This document shows, one piece after another, positions 8,004 to 17,222 of a stretch of 64,000 bases of DNA. The stretch covers positions 1 through 64,000 of the forward strand of contig JAEUHQ010000124.1 in assembly GCA_016794565.1 (NCBI GenBank), in the 5' to 3' direction. The translations under genes and the position numbers were made by a program. How positions within the stretch are numbered: position 1 is the stretch's first letter; the number at the start of each line of letters is the position of its first letter. The stretch comes from Planctomycetota bacterium (GTDB lineage: Bacteria; Planctomycetota; UBA1135; UBA2386). The notes below the pieces were generated by a model, which made no database searches, was not told the origin of the DNA, and saw only the letters and a list, made by a program, of their open reading frames with translations.

Positions 8004-9803
8004 ATGAAGCAGCGTTCTTCCTGGCAGCGCACGCACACGTGCGGCGAACTGAACCTCGCGCACAAGGACCAGGAAGTGGTCCTGAACGGTTGGATCGAGA
8101 ACCACCGCCACCACGGTCAGCTCGTGTTCCTCGACCTGCGGGATCGTTACGGCATCACGCAGATCGTCGTCGACCAGGAGGCGAAGGGCACCGCCGCGGG
8201 GACGTTCGACGTCGTGAAGCGTCTCGGCGCGGAGGACGTGATCTCGGTTCGCGGGAGCGTTCGTGCGCGGGACGCCGACAAGGTGAACAAGAACCGCGCC
8301 ACCGGCGAGATCGAACTGGTGGCGCTGCAGGTGACCGTGCTGAGCGAGGCGGAGACGCCGCCGTTCGAGATCCTCGACAAGGTGGAGGCGAACGAGGAGC
8401 TGCGCATGCAGTACCGCTACCTCGATCTGCGCCGGCGGCCGTTGCAGGAAGCGTTGCTGAAGCGGGCGCGCTTCGTCACCGCGATCCGCAACTACATGCA
8501 GGAGCACCGCTTCATCGACATCGAGACGCCGATCCTGACGAAGAGCACGCCCGAGGGGGCGCGCGACTACCTGGTGCCGAGCCGGGTGCACCCGGGCAAG
8601 TTCTTCGCACTGCCGCAGAGCCCGCAGATCTTCAAGCAGCTCTGCATGGTGGCGGGCCTCGACCGCTACTACCAGATCGCGCGCTGCTTCCGCGACGAGG
8701 ACCTGCGCGCCGACCGCCAGCCCGAGTTCACGCAGATCGACATCGAGATGTCGTTCGTCGAGGAGCACGACGTGCTCGACATGGTCGAGGGCATGGTCGT
8801 GCAGGGCATGCGCGAGGGTTTCGGCATCGAACTGCCGCAGCCGTTCCCGCGGTTCGACTACTTCGAGGCCATGGACAAGTACGGCTGCGACAAGCCAGAC
8901 CTGCGCTTCGGCATGACCCTCGTGGATTGCTCGGCGCTCGCGGCGAAGAGCGACTTCAAGGTCTTCAAGGGCGCGGTCGAGACCGGCGGCATCGTGAAGG
9001 GCATCTGCGCCGAGGGCGCCGCGGAGAAGTACTCGCGCAAGGGCATCGACGAACTCACGACGTTCGTCACGGGTCTCGGCGCGAAGGGCCTCGCGTGGGC
9101 GAAGGTCACTGCGACCGGGCTCGAGGGCTCGATCGCGAAGTTCTACGAAGGCGACAAGGGCAAGGAGCTGTGCGCGCACATGGGCGCGAAGGCCGGCGAC
9201 CTGCTGTTGTTCGTCGCGGACAGCAAGAAGGTCGTGCACAAGGCGCTCGGCGACCTGCGCCTCAAGGTCGGCGGCACGATGGGGCTGCGCGACCCGAAGG
9301 TGTTCCGTTGCTGCTGGGTCCTCAACTTCCCGATGTTCGAGTGGAACGACGAGAAGGGCCGCTGGCAGTTCGCGCACAATCCGTTCAGTGCACCGGTGAA
9401 CTGGGACGTGAAGGACTTCTCGGTCGACACCGAGAACATCCGGAGCCGCGCGTACGACTTCGTGATGAACGGCTGGGAGCTGGGCTCGGGCTCGATCCGC
9501 ATCCACCGCACGGAGCTGCAAGCGCGGGTGTTCGAGTTCCTCGGCATCAGCAAGGAACAGCAGCGGGCGAACTTCGGCTTCCTGCTCGACGCGTACAAGT
9601 ACGGCGGCCCGCCGCACGGCGGCATCGCGCTCGGCGTCGACCGCATCGTCACGCTTGCACTCGGTCGCGAGGGCATTCGGGACGTGATCGCGTTCCCGAA
9701 GACCTCCATGGCGTTCGACCTGATGGCGGAAGCGCCGGGCGCCGCGTCGCCGGAGCAGATGGCGGAGCTGCAGATCGCGAGCACTGCGAAGCGCCCGGGC
9801 TGA
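8004..9803 (+). CDS. aspS: Aspartyl-tRNA synthetase
   Basis: 599 residues from the ATG at 8004. The upstream in-frame extension is Arg-rich and dismissed. It is a class II synthetase of bacterial type: an N-terminal OB anticodon-binding domain (about 14-110), then motif 2 with FRDEDLRADRQPEFTQIDIE, the bacterial GAD insertion domain (about 290-420), and motif 3 with GIALGVDRI near the end. It charges tRNA-Asp with aspartate in the cytoplasm. In the anticodon-binding loop residues 36-38 are His-His-Gly, where E. coli has Asp-Leu-Gly. A His at the second position is associated with non-discriminating enzymes that also charge tRNA-Asn. It is a single gene, 67 bp after the permease. Confidence 0.97.
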   Translation: MKQRSSWQRTHTCGELNLAHKDQEVVLNGWIENHRHHGQLVFLDLRDRYGITQIVVDQEAKGTAAGTFDVVKRLGAEDVISVRGSVRARDADKVNKNRATGEIELVALQVTVLSEAETPPFEILDKVEANEELRMQYRYLDLRRRPLQEALLKRARFVTAIRNYMQEHRFIDIETPILTKSTPEGARDYLVPSRVHPGKFFALPQSPQIFKQLCMVAGLDRYYQIARCFRDEDLRADRQPEFTQIDIEMSFVEEHDVLDMVEGMVVQGMREGFGIELPQPFPRFDYFEAMDKYGCDKPDLRFGMTLVDCSALAAKSDFKVFKGAVETGGIVKGICAEGAAEKYSRKGIDELTTFVTGLGAKGLAWAKVTATGLEGSIAKFYEGDKGKELCAHMGAKAGDLLLFVADSKKVVHKALGDLRLKVGGTMGLRDPKVFRCCWVLNFPMFEWNDEKGRWQFAHNPFSAPVNWDVKDFSVDTENIRSRAYDFVMNGWELGSGSIRIHRTELQARVFEFLGISKEQQRANFGFLLDAYKYGGPPHGGIALGVDRIVTLALGREGIRDVIAFPKTSMAFDLMAEAPGAASPEQMAELQIASTAKRPG

Positions 9804-9820
9804 CGGCGCGGCGGCGTTCT

Positions 9821-10702
9821 CTACGGCGCCGCGATCGCGGCGTTCAGGCGCAGCGCGACGTCGATCGCGTCGAGAACCTGTTCGACCGGGATGTCGGTCA
9901 TGCAGCGACCGCGGGGCGCGGCGATGCAGCCCGTCTTCACCATGCTCGCGAAGCACCGGCTCATGCAGTGGAGGCAAGGCAGACCCGCGGCCTCGACGAC
10001 GTGCACCCGCGCGCCCTGGTGCACGAACCGGGTCGGCAGAGCGAGCGAGAACAGTGTCACACACGGCAGGCCCGCGGCCTGCGCGTAGTGGAACGGGCCG
10101 CTGTTGTTGCCGACGAACAGGTCGCACTGCGTCATCACCGCGGCGGTCTCGCGCATCGAGAGTCTGCCGACGAGGTCGATGGTGCCTTCGACGTCGAGCC
10201 GATCCTTCTGACCGATGCCGATGACGACGGCGCCGGCGCCGGCGAGCACGTTCGCGACTTCGCGCCAGCGCTCGAGCGGCCAGTGGCGCAGCGGATCGAC
10301 GTGGTCCGCGCAGAGCACGATGCGCGGGCGGCGTGCCGGCAGGCGAAGCGTGTCGACGAAGCGAAGGTCGTCACGGCCGAGGTGCAGCCGGGGCCGGAGG
10401 TCGCTCGGCGTCACGTTCGCGTAGCTGCACATGTGGTCGACGAGGCTGGGCATCGCTTCGAGCCGCGCGTACTCGGTGGCCGGCATATGCGTGAACAGCT
10501 TCACCTCGACCACGCGGTCGAAGCGCTGGCCCTCGCGCGCGGTGCCGGCGACGAGAGGGTTGTGCGCGACGTTGCCGGCCTTGCCGCGCAGGAAGACGCG
10601 GGTGTCGCGGCCGTGCTTCTCGACGAGGCCGAGGATCATCGGGTCGCTGCAGAGCAGGTCGCCGAGGCCCCAGTTGCCCTGGTAGTCGACGAGAACGTCC
10701 AT
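9821..10702 (-). CDS. Glycosyltransferase family 9 (heptosyltransferase-like)
   Basis: 293 residues, near the short end for GT9. The N-terminus shows DYQGNWGLGDLLCSDP, the GT-B acceptor-domain loop. The C-terminal half shows RHWPLERWREVANVL, VIGIGQKD and the nucleotide-sugar motif GNNSGPFHYAQAAGLPCVTLF. A Cys-rich tail (CLHCMSRCF, then CIAAPRGRCM) is common in GT9 proteins outside the LPS heptosyltransferases. The likely role is adding a sugar to a lipid-linked or surface glycan in the cytoplasm; donor and acceptor are unknown. Its ATG shares a base with the stop of the radical SAM gene upstream (TGATG at 10700-10704 on the minus strand), so the two are translationally coupled. No genuine N-terminal residues are missing. 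Confidence 0.9.
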   Translation of the reverse strand: MDVLVDYQGNWGLGDLLCSDPMILGLVEKHGRDTRVFLRGKAGNVAHNPLVAGTAREGQRFDRVVEVKLFTHMPATEYARLEAMPSLVDHMCSYANVTPSDLRPRLHLGRDDLRFVDTLRLPARRPRIVLCADHVDPLRHWPLERWREVANVLAGAGAVVIGIGQKDRLDVEGTIDLVGRLSMRETAAVMTQCDLFVGNNSGPFHYAQAAGLPCVTLFSLALPTRFVHQGARVHVVEAAGLPCLHCMSRCFASMVKTGCIAAPRGRCMTDIPVEQVLDAIDVALRLNAAIAAP

Positions 10703-11985
10703 CAGGGGACCGCCGGTTCCTCCGGTCGCACGGCGGCGAGGGCCTGCTCGATGCGCGCGAGGTTCTGCGCGGGCACGTAGCGGAGGATCGTGGTCTTCGC
10801 GTGGTCCTGGAGCCCGAGTTCGCGAGCGACGACCAAGGCGCTGGCGACCGTTTCCGTCCGGGTGATGCCCGCTTCGACGGCGTGCAGCAGCGCCGCGAGC
10901 GCCTGTTTCTTCTTGCCCGATTCGTAGAGCGTGACGCCGAGGTCGGCCCAGGTTTCACCGCTTTCGGCACCCGCTTCGCGTTCCTTGCCGATGGCCGCGA
11001 GCAGAGCGTGCTCGGCTTCGGCGAGATCGCCCTGGGCGAAGTAGCGCCGGCTCACGTCGCGGATGGCCGCGGGCTGCATCCACTTCAGGTAGACGCGCGC
11101 ATCGTTGCTCGTGCGCCGGAAGACGTTGCCTTCCTTGTCGCGGAACGCGCCGTGGCCGCTGTTCTCGTGGCACGGATCGCAGTAGCCGAAGTCGGTGCAG
11201 CCGAAGAACTCGCCCATGGCGGGCAGGGGCCGGCAGTGTGCGATGTCCGTGATCTTGCCGAACGCGTTCTTCCGTTCCGTGAGGTGGTACTGGCAGTTGA
11301 AGATGCTGCCTTCGGGATCGATGTTGACCCACGCGCTCGTGCACTCGATGCGGTACTTGTGGTCGCGGTTGAACGCCTCGCCCATGTGCGTGCCGCGGAA
11401 CTCGTTGAACTGGTAGACGAGGCCTCGCCGGTCCGCGAGCTCGACGAGCTTCTTGAGGTTCTGGTCGTGCTCGTCGTCGCGGAAGTGCGGGAAGCGCTGC
11501 AGATTCACCATCGAGAACACCGGCGCCTTCACGAGCCCCGAGTCGCGCAGGCGCTCGGCCTGCTCGAGCCACTTCTCGGGCGCCATGAACTTCGGGTGGT
11601 AGGTGTGGAAGCTGGTGGCGAACTGCTTGCCGTGCGCGCGCATCTCCGCGGCGACCGCGTCGATGTCGAACGTGAGATTCGACGTCATGTCGAGCTCGTA
11701 GCCCTCGAGGCGGCTCGCGATGAAGGCGAAGTCCTTGTGCAGCGACGGCTCGCCGCCGGTCAGGATCAGCGGGTGTACGGGGCGCACGGGGAACGCGTTC
11801 AGCGCGTCGACCCATTGCCTCCCCGTCAGCTCCTGGTAGCGACCCCAGGGCTTGCGTCGCTGCCCGGGCACCATCTGCGGCTTCTGGATGCAGTAGTCGC
11901 ACGCGAAGTTGCAGCGCGCCGTGAGGTAGGCGACCCACACGTGGATCTCGGGGGTCGGCAGCGGGAACGGAACGGTGGCGCTCAT
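10702..11985 (-). CDS. Radical SAM protein with C-terminal TPR-like region
   Basis: 427 residues. The radical SAM cluster motif is C25-x3-C29-x2-C32 (RCNFACDYC), followed by LILTGGEPSLHKDF (GGEP motif, about 74-87). Further cysteines at about 228, 244 and in CTDFGYCDPC could bind an auxiliary cluster, as in SPASM/twitch proteins. From about residue 320 the sequence becomes helical and TPR-like (YFAQGDLAEAEHALLAA, WADLGVTLYESGKKKQALAALLHAV). The reaction is unknown. Tight coupling to a GT9 gene suggests modification of a sugar or glycan intermediate, which is inference. Transcription diverges from the membrane protein gene at 12083. Confidence 0.88.
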   Translation of the reverse strand: MSATVPFPLPTPEIHVWVAYLTARCNFACDYCIQKPQMVPGQRRKPWGRYQELTGRQWVDALNAFPVRPVHPLILTGGEPSLHKDFAFIASRLEGYELDMTSNLTFDIDAVAAEMRAHGKQFATSFHTYHPKFMAPEKWLEQAERLRDSGLVKAPVFSMVNLQRFPHFRDDEHDQNLKKLVELADRRGLVYQFNEFRGTHMGEAFNRDHKYRIECTSAWVNIDPEGSIFNCQYHLTERKNAFGKITDIAHCRPLPAMGEFFGCTDFGYCDPCHENSGHGAFRDKEGNVFRRTSNDARVYLKWMQPAAIRDVSRRYFAQGDLAEAEHALLAAIGKEREAGAESGETWADLGVTLYESGKKKQALAALLHAVEAGITRTETVASALVVARELGLQDHAKTTILRYVPAQNLARIEQALAAVRPEEPAVP

Positions 11986-12082
11986 GGGGGTCTCCGAAGC
12001 TCCGGTGTCATCGGCGGCTCCCGGGCCCGGCCTTTACCCTCGTCCCTTGCACGGGTGTGTCCGGCCTCGTCCAGTGGCGCCG

Positions 12083-13729
12083 GTGCCTTCGAAGTCCGCG
12101 ATCGCCGTCTGGTCCGTCGTGGTCGGGCTGTACTGCCTGCACGCGGCGTCGTACGGGGCGTGGATCGTCGACGACGCGGCGATCTCGTTCGCCTATGCAA
12201 GAAACCTCGCGGCGGGCCACGGCCCGGCCGCCCAGCCGGGCGTCGTGCCGGTGGAGGGGTTCAGCAATGCGCTGTGGGTGCTGCTGCTCGCGTTGTTCGA
12301 CGCCGTCAATGCGTTCGACCCGGTCCTCACGCCGAAGCTGGCGTCGGGCGCGATGACCGCGGTGGCGCTCGTGCTCGTGTGGCGGACCGTCGCGCGGGAC
12401 GGGCAGGGGCCCGCATTCGCGGCCTCTCTCGCGTGCATCGCGGCAGCTTGCAACCCGGCGCTCGTGATCTGGAGCATGTCCGGCCTCGAGAACGGCATGC
12501 TCGTGTTCGGCACCGTCGTGATGTTCACGATGACGCGGCGGGTGTTCGCGGAGGGCGCGACAAGGTCGGCGGCGGTCGCCGCAGGGGTGGTCGCAGCGTT
12601 GCTCGCCTTCGTCCGACCGGACGGCGCCCTGTGGTGCGCCGCTTGGCCTGTCGCCGCGTCGTCGCGCGCGGGAACGCAACGTACGGCGAGGCCCGCGATC
12701 GTCGTCTTCCTGCTCACGGCCGGCCTGCTCGGGCTGCTCGGAGAGGGGATTCGTTACCGCACGTTCGGCGACGTCGTGCCGAACACCTTCCACGTGAAGC
12801 AGTCCGCTGGGTTCGGCGGCCTCGTCGCGGCGCTCGTCGTGGTCCCCTCGCTCGTCGTCGTGCTGCGCGGGATCGGAGCGCACATCGCCGCCTGGCCCGA
12901 GCGTCGGCGGTGGACCGCCGGGTACATGCTCGCGGCGGCGTGCGCGCTCCTGCTCGCCGCGACCTCCGGGCGTTCGCTGTTCCGCAGCGTCTTCGGGTGG
13001 CTCGACGTGGTAGCGGGCGCCGTCCTCCTCCTCGGTTGGTCCGCGTGGCGGAGTCCAGGGCCGGCGATGCGAGCCGCGGTGCTCTGCGCGACGATCGCCG
13101 CGACCGCGTACTGCGCGCTGCCGAAGGACTGGATGGGCGAGTACCGCTTCGCGACCGTGTTCGTGCCGTTCGGGACGTTGGTTGCGTTCGGCCTCGCCGC
13201 GGAGTGGTGCGGCCCCGACGCGAGGCGTCGGTGGATCACCGGAGCAATCGCGGCGGCGCTTCTCCTGCCGAACTATTGCGTTCGGTGGTCGCGCTTCCGA
13301 CGGCAACCGACCGTGCCGGTGACCCTGGTTGCTGCCGACCACGCGCCGTTCGAGCGCTACCGAGAGGTGCTGGGCGGCAGTCGGAGCCTGCTCACGGAAG
13401 ACGTCGGTGCGCCGCTCTTGTACTCGTCGTTGCGGATCCACGATCTCGGCGGGCTGTGCGAACCGATCCTCGGGAGGACGTTGTTCCGCGATCCGGCACG
13501 GCTCGCCGACCACGTGTTCGACGCCTTGCGGCCGGACTTCGTGCGGCTCAGCGGCGACATCGCGATCCGCTGCGGGCTGCAGGAGGATGCGCGCTTCCGC
13601 CGCGACTACGTCGCTGTCCGGGAGTGGACGTCGGATCGGGCGCCTGGAGTGCCGCTCGGCCACTTCGTGCGCAAGGACGCCCTTCACGACGACGTGCTCC
13701 TCAGGCTCCGATCGATCGTCCCGCGTTGA
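12083..13729 (+). CDS. Polytopic membrane protein, probable GT-C-like glycosyltransferase
   Basis: 548 residues from the GTG at 12083. The frame is open back to 11975, but that part has no hydrophobic start and overlaps the divergent radical SAM gene's start. It has about 10-12 hydrophobic segments in roughly the first 430 residues. The first extracytoplasmic loop holds WIVDDAAISFAYARNLAAGHG and VPVEGFSNALW. An acidic pair in the first loop is typical of membrane mannosyl- or arabinosyltransferases of the GT-C fold that use polyprenyl-phosphate sugars. The soluble C-terminus (about 440-548) is short. It is probably part of a glycan-assembly group with the divergent radical SAM and GT9 genes. 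No specific family name can be assigned. Confidence 0.8.
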   Translation: MPSKSAIAVWSVVVGLYCLHAASYGAWIVDDAAISFAYARNLAAGHGPAAQPGVVPVEGFSNALWVLLLALFDAVNAFDPVLTPKLASGAMTAVALVLVWRTVARDGQGPAFAASLACIAAACNPALVIWSMSGLENGMLVFGTVVMFTMTRRVFAEGATRSAAVAAGVVAALLAFVRPDGALWCAAWPVAASSRAGTQRTARPAIVVFLLTAGLLGLLGEGIRYRTFGDVVPNTFHVKQSAGFGGLVAALVVVPSLVVVLRGIGAHIAAWPERRRWTAGYMLAAACALLLAATSGRSLFRSVFGWLDVVAGAVLLLGWSAWRSPGPAMRAAVLCATIAATAYCALPKDWMGEYRFATVFVPFGTLVAFGLAAEWCGPDARRRWITGAIAAALLLPNYCVRWSRFRRQPTVPVTLVAADHAPFERYREVLGGSRSLLTEDVGAPLLYSSLRIHDLGGLCEPILGRTLFRDPARLADHVFDALRPDFVRLSGDIAIRCGLQEDARFRRDYVAVREWTSDRAPGVPLGHFVRKDALHDDVLLRLRSIVPR

Positions 13730-13756
13730 CCCCCGCGCGCGTCACGAAGCCCGCAG

Positions 13757-13780
13757 CCTCGATTGCGGCAACGATCGAGG
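13757..13780. terminator. Inverted repeat between convergent genes
   Basis: CCTCGAT and ATCGAGG form a 7-bp stem with a 10-base loop, 28 bp after the stop of the membrane protein gene. There is no clear T-run, so it would be a weak or Rho-assisted terminator at best. The rest of 13730-13923 shows no gene or motif. Confidence 0.35.
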
Positions 13781-13923
13781 ACCGCGTGCGCGGCACGCTC
13801 GTGGAGGGAAGCTCGCCGCCGCCGTCGTATGGAGGAACTCGCGTCCTTGGGCGAGTCGTTCGGACATGGAAGCTCCTCGGGTGGGGCGGCCCCGACCCGG
13901 ATCGCGATTCGTGCGAAGGCGAC

Positions 13924-14376
13924 TCAGGTCCCGAACTGGCGCAGGTGATGGTCGAGATGCCGCCACTGCAGCTGCTGCCACTCGTCGATCGTCATCGGGC
14001 CGAAGAACGGGTGCGGCTGCTTCGTCACGACCGCGGGCCCGCCCTCGCCGAACCGCTTCACGAGCACGAGCAGTGCCTGCTTCTCCGTCGCGAAGTCGCG
14101 CTCGTCGGTGATCTTGAATTCAGGCGCCGTCGGCAGGCCCTGCTTCCAGGGCTTCGGCGCGAGCAGCTGCTTCTTCGCGAGGCGGCCGAACAGGACGCCG
14201 ATCAGGGATCGCTTCAACGGCAGTTCGCCGAGCGCGACGCGCAGCGGCTGCTGGCAGTGCGCGAGCATCTGCGCGATCGACATCTTGCCCCACACACGTC
14301 GTGTATCGGGTCGCAACGATTGGATGCGGCCGAGCATGCGGGCGAGGTCGTCGCGCACGAACAGGGATTCGATCAT
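13924..14376 (-). CDS. DUF1569 (DinB-like) family protein
   Basis: 150 residues starting at an ATG with GAGGA 8 bases upstream. The pattern W-G-K-M-S-I-A-Q-M-L-A-H-C (about 29-41), then HPFFGPMTIDEWQQLQWRHLDHHLRQF at the end, matches the DUF1569 family. These are small four-helix DinB-related proteins with conserved His residues placed to bind a metal. Function is unknown; DinB-fold proteins include thiol-dependent metalloenzymes. It lies 22 bp after the molybdopterin oxidoreductase gene on the same strand, so the two are probably co-transcribed. I cannot tell whether this link is functional. Confidence 0.8.
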   Translation of the reverse strand: MIESLFVRDDLARMLGRIQSLRPDTRRVWGKMSIAQMLAHCQQPLRVALGELPLKRSLIGVLFGRLAKKQLLAPKPWKQGLPTAPEFKITDERDFATEKQALLVLVKRFGEGGPAVVTKQPHPFFGPMTIDEWQQLQWRHLDHHLRQFGT

Positions 14377-14398
14377 GGTCGGTTCCTCGTCTGCGCGT

Positions 14399-17182
14399 TC
14401 ACAGCCTGAACGCCGCGTCCGTCGGCCGGCAGACGCGCTTCAGGTGGAGCGGTCGCCGCAGGCCGTCCTGGCCGAAGTCGCCGGCGGGCCGGGTCTTCGC
14501 GAGCCACTCTTCGAAGACCGCCATCGACTTCGCGGTGTCGACGAACACGTCGCCGTAGCGATCGCCGGGTTCGGCCGCGGTCACGACGACCTTCTGGTGC
14601 CAGCAGTGCATGCCCGAGACGGGGTCGGGTTGCACCGGGAACGTCATGTTCTGGTGCACCCCGCCGCTGCTCCACCAGACCTTGTCGCTGTCCTCGTCGT
14701 CGCTCTCGAACGACGAGACGGGCTTGGTGCGTCGCATCAGCCACGCGGTGTCCGTCACCTTGCGCAGGTCCACGTCGTGCAGCTGCCAGTGGTTGCCGGA
14801 GACCTGGTCGCCCTTGACCGTCCAGCGGCCCATGTGGTGGCTGCACGCGATCACGCCCGGACGCACGCCCTCGGTGACCCAGACGGCGTTCACGTAGTAG
14901 CCGGTGCGAGTCGCCACGCGTACCAGATCGCCCATCTGGAGCCCGAGCCGCTGCGCATCGCTCGGATGCATCCACACGGGGTTCGTGTTGGACAGTTCGG
15001 TCAGCCACTTGCTGTTGGCGGAGCGCGTGTGGATGAGGGTGGGCAGGCGGAACGTCGCGACGAGCACCATCTCGTTCTTGCCGCGGTCGAGGTTGCCCTC
15101 GTCGACGTGGCTCTTCACGTAGACGGGTGTCGCGAGCTCGGGCCAGCCCCAGTCGACCATCGTCTGCGAGAAAAGCTCGAGCTTCTTGCTCGGTGTGGGG
15201 AAGCCGACGCGCGCCTTCTCGCCGGCCCAGACGCCAGCGACCTTGCCGTTCTGCAGCACGACGCCGCGCTCCTGGTCGACGGTGAAGTCGCCCTTCAGTT
15301 CGGCCTCGTGCGTTTTGTAGACCTGCTCCTGCACGAGGAAACAGCCGTGGCGCTGCATGTACTCGAGCGGCGAGAGCCCCTCCTTCTTCGCGGCTTGGGG
15401 CAGGCCGGGCACCGAGTTCTCGAAGATCCAGCGGTAGTACTCGGTGATCGTGACCCGTTCGCCCTTGCGGTACGGCGACTCGAAGTGTTGGCGGATGCCG
15501 AGCGAACCGTCCGGGTCGACGTGCCACGACAGTGCGATCCAGAACTCGTCCTCTTCCCAGACTTCGCCCGGGTTGCACTCGTAGGTCCACGTGACCTGCT
15601 TGCCCTGGCGTTCCGCGAGCACGCGATGCACCGGCTGGCGGAAGCCGATCCAGGTCGCCGCGTGCGTCTCCTGCGACATCAGGTCGTGCCGCTCGGTCGC
15701 GTGGCCCATCGGCAGCACGAAGTCCGCCCAGCGCGCGGTTTCGTTCCAGGTGGGTGACAGCACGGCGTGGCAGCCGACGAGGGCCTCGTCGGACAGCATC
15801 TCGATCCACATCGCGCCGTCCGGGTTGGTCCAGACCGGGTTGTAGACGCGCGTGAAGTAGGTGTCGATGCGACCGCGGCCGCTCTTCACGAGGTGCGGCA
15901 GGAGATAGCTGAGTTCGTGGTGCGCGAGCGGCCACTCGCGCGGATAGAGCAGCTCGCTCCACACGTCCTGTGGCCGCGGCTTGCTGAACGGCGAAGGCAC
16001 GAACTTGTTCGTGCCCGAGCCCGCGGTGCCGCCGACGGTCGCAACGGCGCCGACGAGGACCGAAACGAACTGAAGGTTGCGCGCGGTCGCCCAGCCGCCT
16101 TCGTTGCCGGCCGCCGTGTTGCGCCACACGTGCGAGGCGAAGGCACTGCCCGCCTGGCCGATCTCCTGGCCGACGCGTTCGACGAGGTCCGGATCGAGAC
16201 CACAGACGTCGCCGACGTAGCGTGGCGTCGCGAACGCATAGTCGGCGGCCAGCTCCGCCTGGAACGCCGCGAAGTCCTCGGCGCGGCCCTTCGCCTTCTG
16301 GTAGCTGCGCCAGTCGACCCAGTCGCGTACGAACGCCCAGTCGACCAGGTTCTCGCGCAGGATCACGTGTGCGAAGCCGAGCAGCATCATCGCTTCGGTG
16401 CCCGGGCGCGGGGCGAGCCAGTAGTCGCCCATGCTCGCGGTGTTGCTGAGGCGGATGTCGCACACGGCGAGCTTTCCGCCCTTCATCCTGCTGTCGATGA
16501 TGCGCTGCGCGTGCGGGTTGAAGTAGTGGCCCGTTTCGAGGTGGCTCGAGATGAGCAGCGTGAACTTCGCGTTCTCGTAGTCGGGGGACGGGCGGTCGTA
16601 GCCGCTCCACAGCGTGTAGCCGAGGCGGGCGGCGGCGCTGCAGACGTTCGTGTGGCTGTTGTGGCCGTCGACGCCCCAGGCCTGCAGCACGCGCTCGACG
16701 TAGCCGTCGTGGCCCGGGCGGCCGACGTGGTACATGACCTCCGTCTTGCGCCCCTCGACGATCGCCTTGCGGATGCGAGCGCCGATCGTCTGCAGCACCT
16801 CGTCCCACGACACACGTTCGAACTTGCCGCTGCCGCGCGGGCCCGTTCGCTTCATCGGGTAGAGGATGCGCTCGGGGTCGTGGACCTGGTTGATCGTCGC
16901 GGGACCCTTCGCGCAGTTGCGGCCGCGCGACCCGGGGTGGTACGGGTTGCCCTCGACCTTGCGGATCCTGCCGTCGGCCTTGTCGACGTACGCGACGAGC
17001 CCGCACGCGGCCTCGCAGTTGAAGCAGATCGTCGGCACGAGCGAGTAGTGCTTCGTCTCGCGTCGCGGCCACGCACGCGCGTCGAGCTCTTCCCAGTGAT
17101 CCCAGCGCTCCGGCGGCGGGAAGTTCTCGAGCGGCGTGGTGCGCAGCGTGGCGTGGTCCATGCGGGGCGCGACGATAGGCAT
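14399..17182 (-). CDS. Molybdopterin-dependent oxidoreductase, catalytic subunit (CISM/DMSO-reductase family)
   Basis: 927 residues. The N-terminal [4Fe-4S] site is C53-x2-C56-x3-C60 with the fourth Cys at C90 (RGRNCAKGP). It is followed by RILYPMKRTGPRGSGKFERVSWDEVL, a family hallmark. NVCSAAARLG at 179-188 puts Cys181 at the expected Mo ligand position. The C-terminal part carries the dinucleotide-binding domain (NTNPVWMHPSDAQRLGLQMGDLVRV, ACSHHMGRW). The substrate cannot be told apart among polysulfide/thiosulfate-like, arsenic or formate types. There is no twin-arginine signal, although most membrane-linked members have one, so this subunit appears cytoplasmic. No iron-sulfur or anchor subunit is adjacent; a fused FeS/NrfD protein lies 11 kb away at 28225-29745. 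Confidence 0.9.
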   Translation of the reverse strand: MPIVAPRMDHATLRTTPLENFPPPERWDHWEELDARAWPRRETKHYSLVPTICFNCEAACGLVAYVDKADGRIRKVEGNPYHPGSRGRNCAKGPATINQVHDPERILYPMKRTGPRGSGKFERVSWDEVLQTIGARIRKAIVEGRKTEVMYHVGRPGHDGYVERVLQAWGVDGHNSHTNVCSAAARLGYTLWSGYDRPSPDYENAKFTLLISSHLETGHYFNPHAQRIIDSRMKGGKLAVCDIRLSNTASMGDYWLAPRPGTEAMMLLGFAHVILRENLVDWAFVRDWVDWRSYQKAKGRAEDFAAFQAELAADYAFATPRYVGDVCGLDPDLVERVGQEIGQAGSAFASHVWRNTAAGNEGGWATARNLQFVSVLVGAVATVGGTAGSGTNKFVPSPFSKPRPQDVWSELLYPREWPLAHHELSYLLPHLVKSGRGRIDTYFTRVYNPVWTNPDGAMWIEMLSDEALVGCHAVLSPTWNETARWADFVLPMGHATERHDLMSQETHAATWIGFRQPVHRVLAERQGKQVTWTYECNPGEVWEEDEFWIALSWHVDPDGSLGIRQHFESPYRKGERVTITEYYRWIFENSVPGLPQAAKKEGLSPLEYMQRHGCFLVQEQVYKTHEAELKGDFTVDQERGVVLQNGKVAGVWAGEKARVGFPTPSKKLELFSQTMVDWGWPELATPVYVKSHVDEGNLDRGKNEMVLVATFRLPTLIHTRSANSKWLTELSNTNPVWMHPSDAQRLGLQMGDLVRVATRTGYYVNAVWVTEGVRPGVIACSHHMGRWTVKGDQVSGNHWQLHDVDLRKVTDTAWLMRRTKPVSSFESDDEDSDKVWWSSGGVHQNMTFPVQPDPVSGMHCWHQKVVVTAAEPGDRYGDVFVDTAKSMAVFEEWLAKTRPAGDFGQDGLRRPLHLKRVCRPTDAAFRL

Positions 17183-17222
17183 CGGCTCCGCGGCGGTCCA
17201 CGACGGCTCGGCGCGCCGTGCC

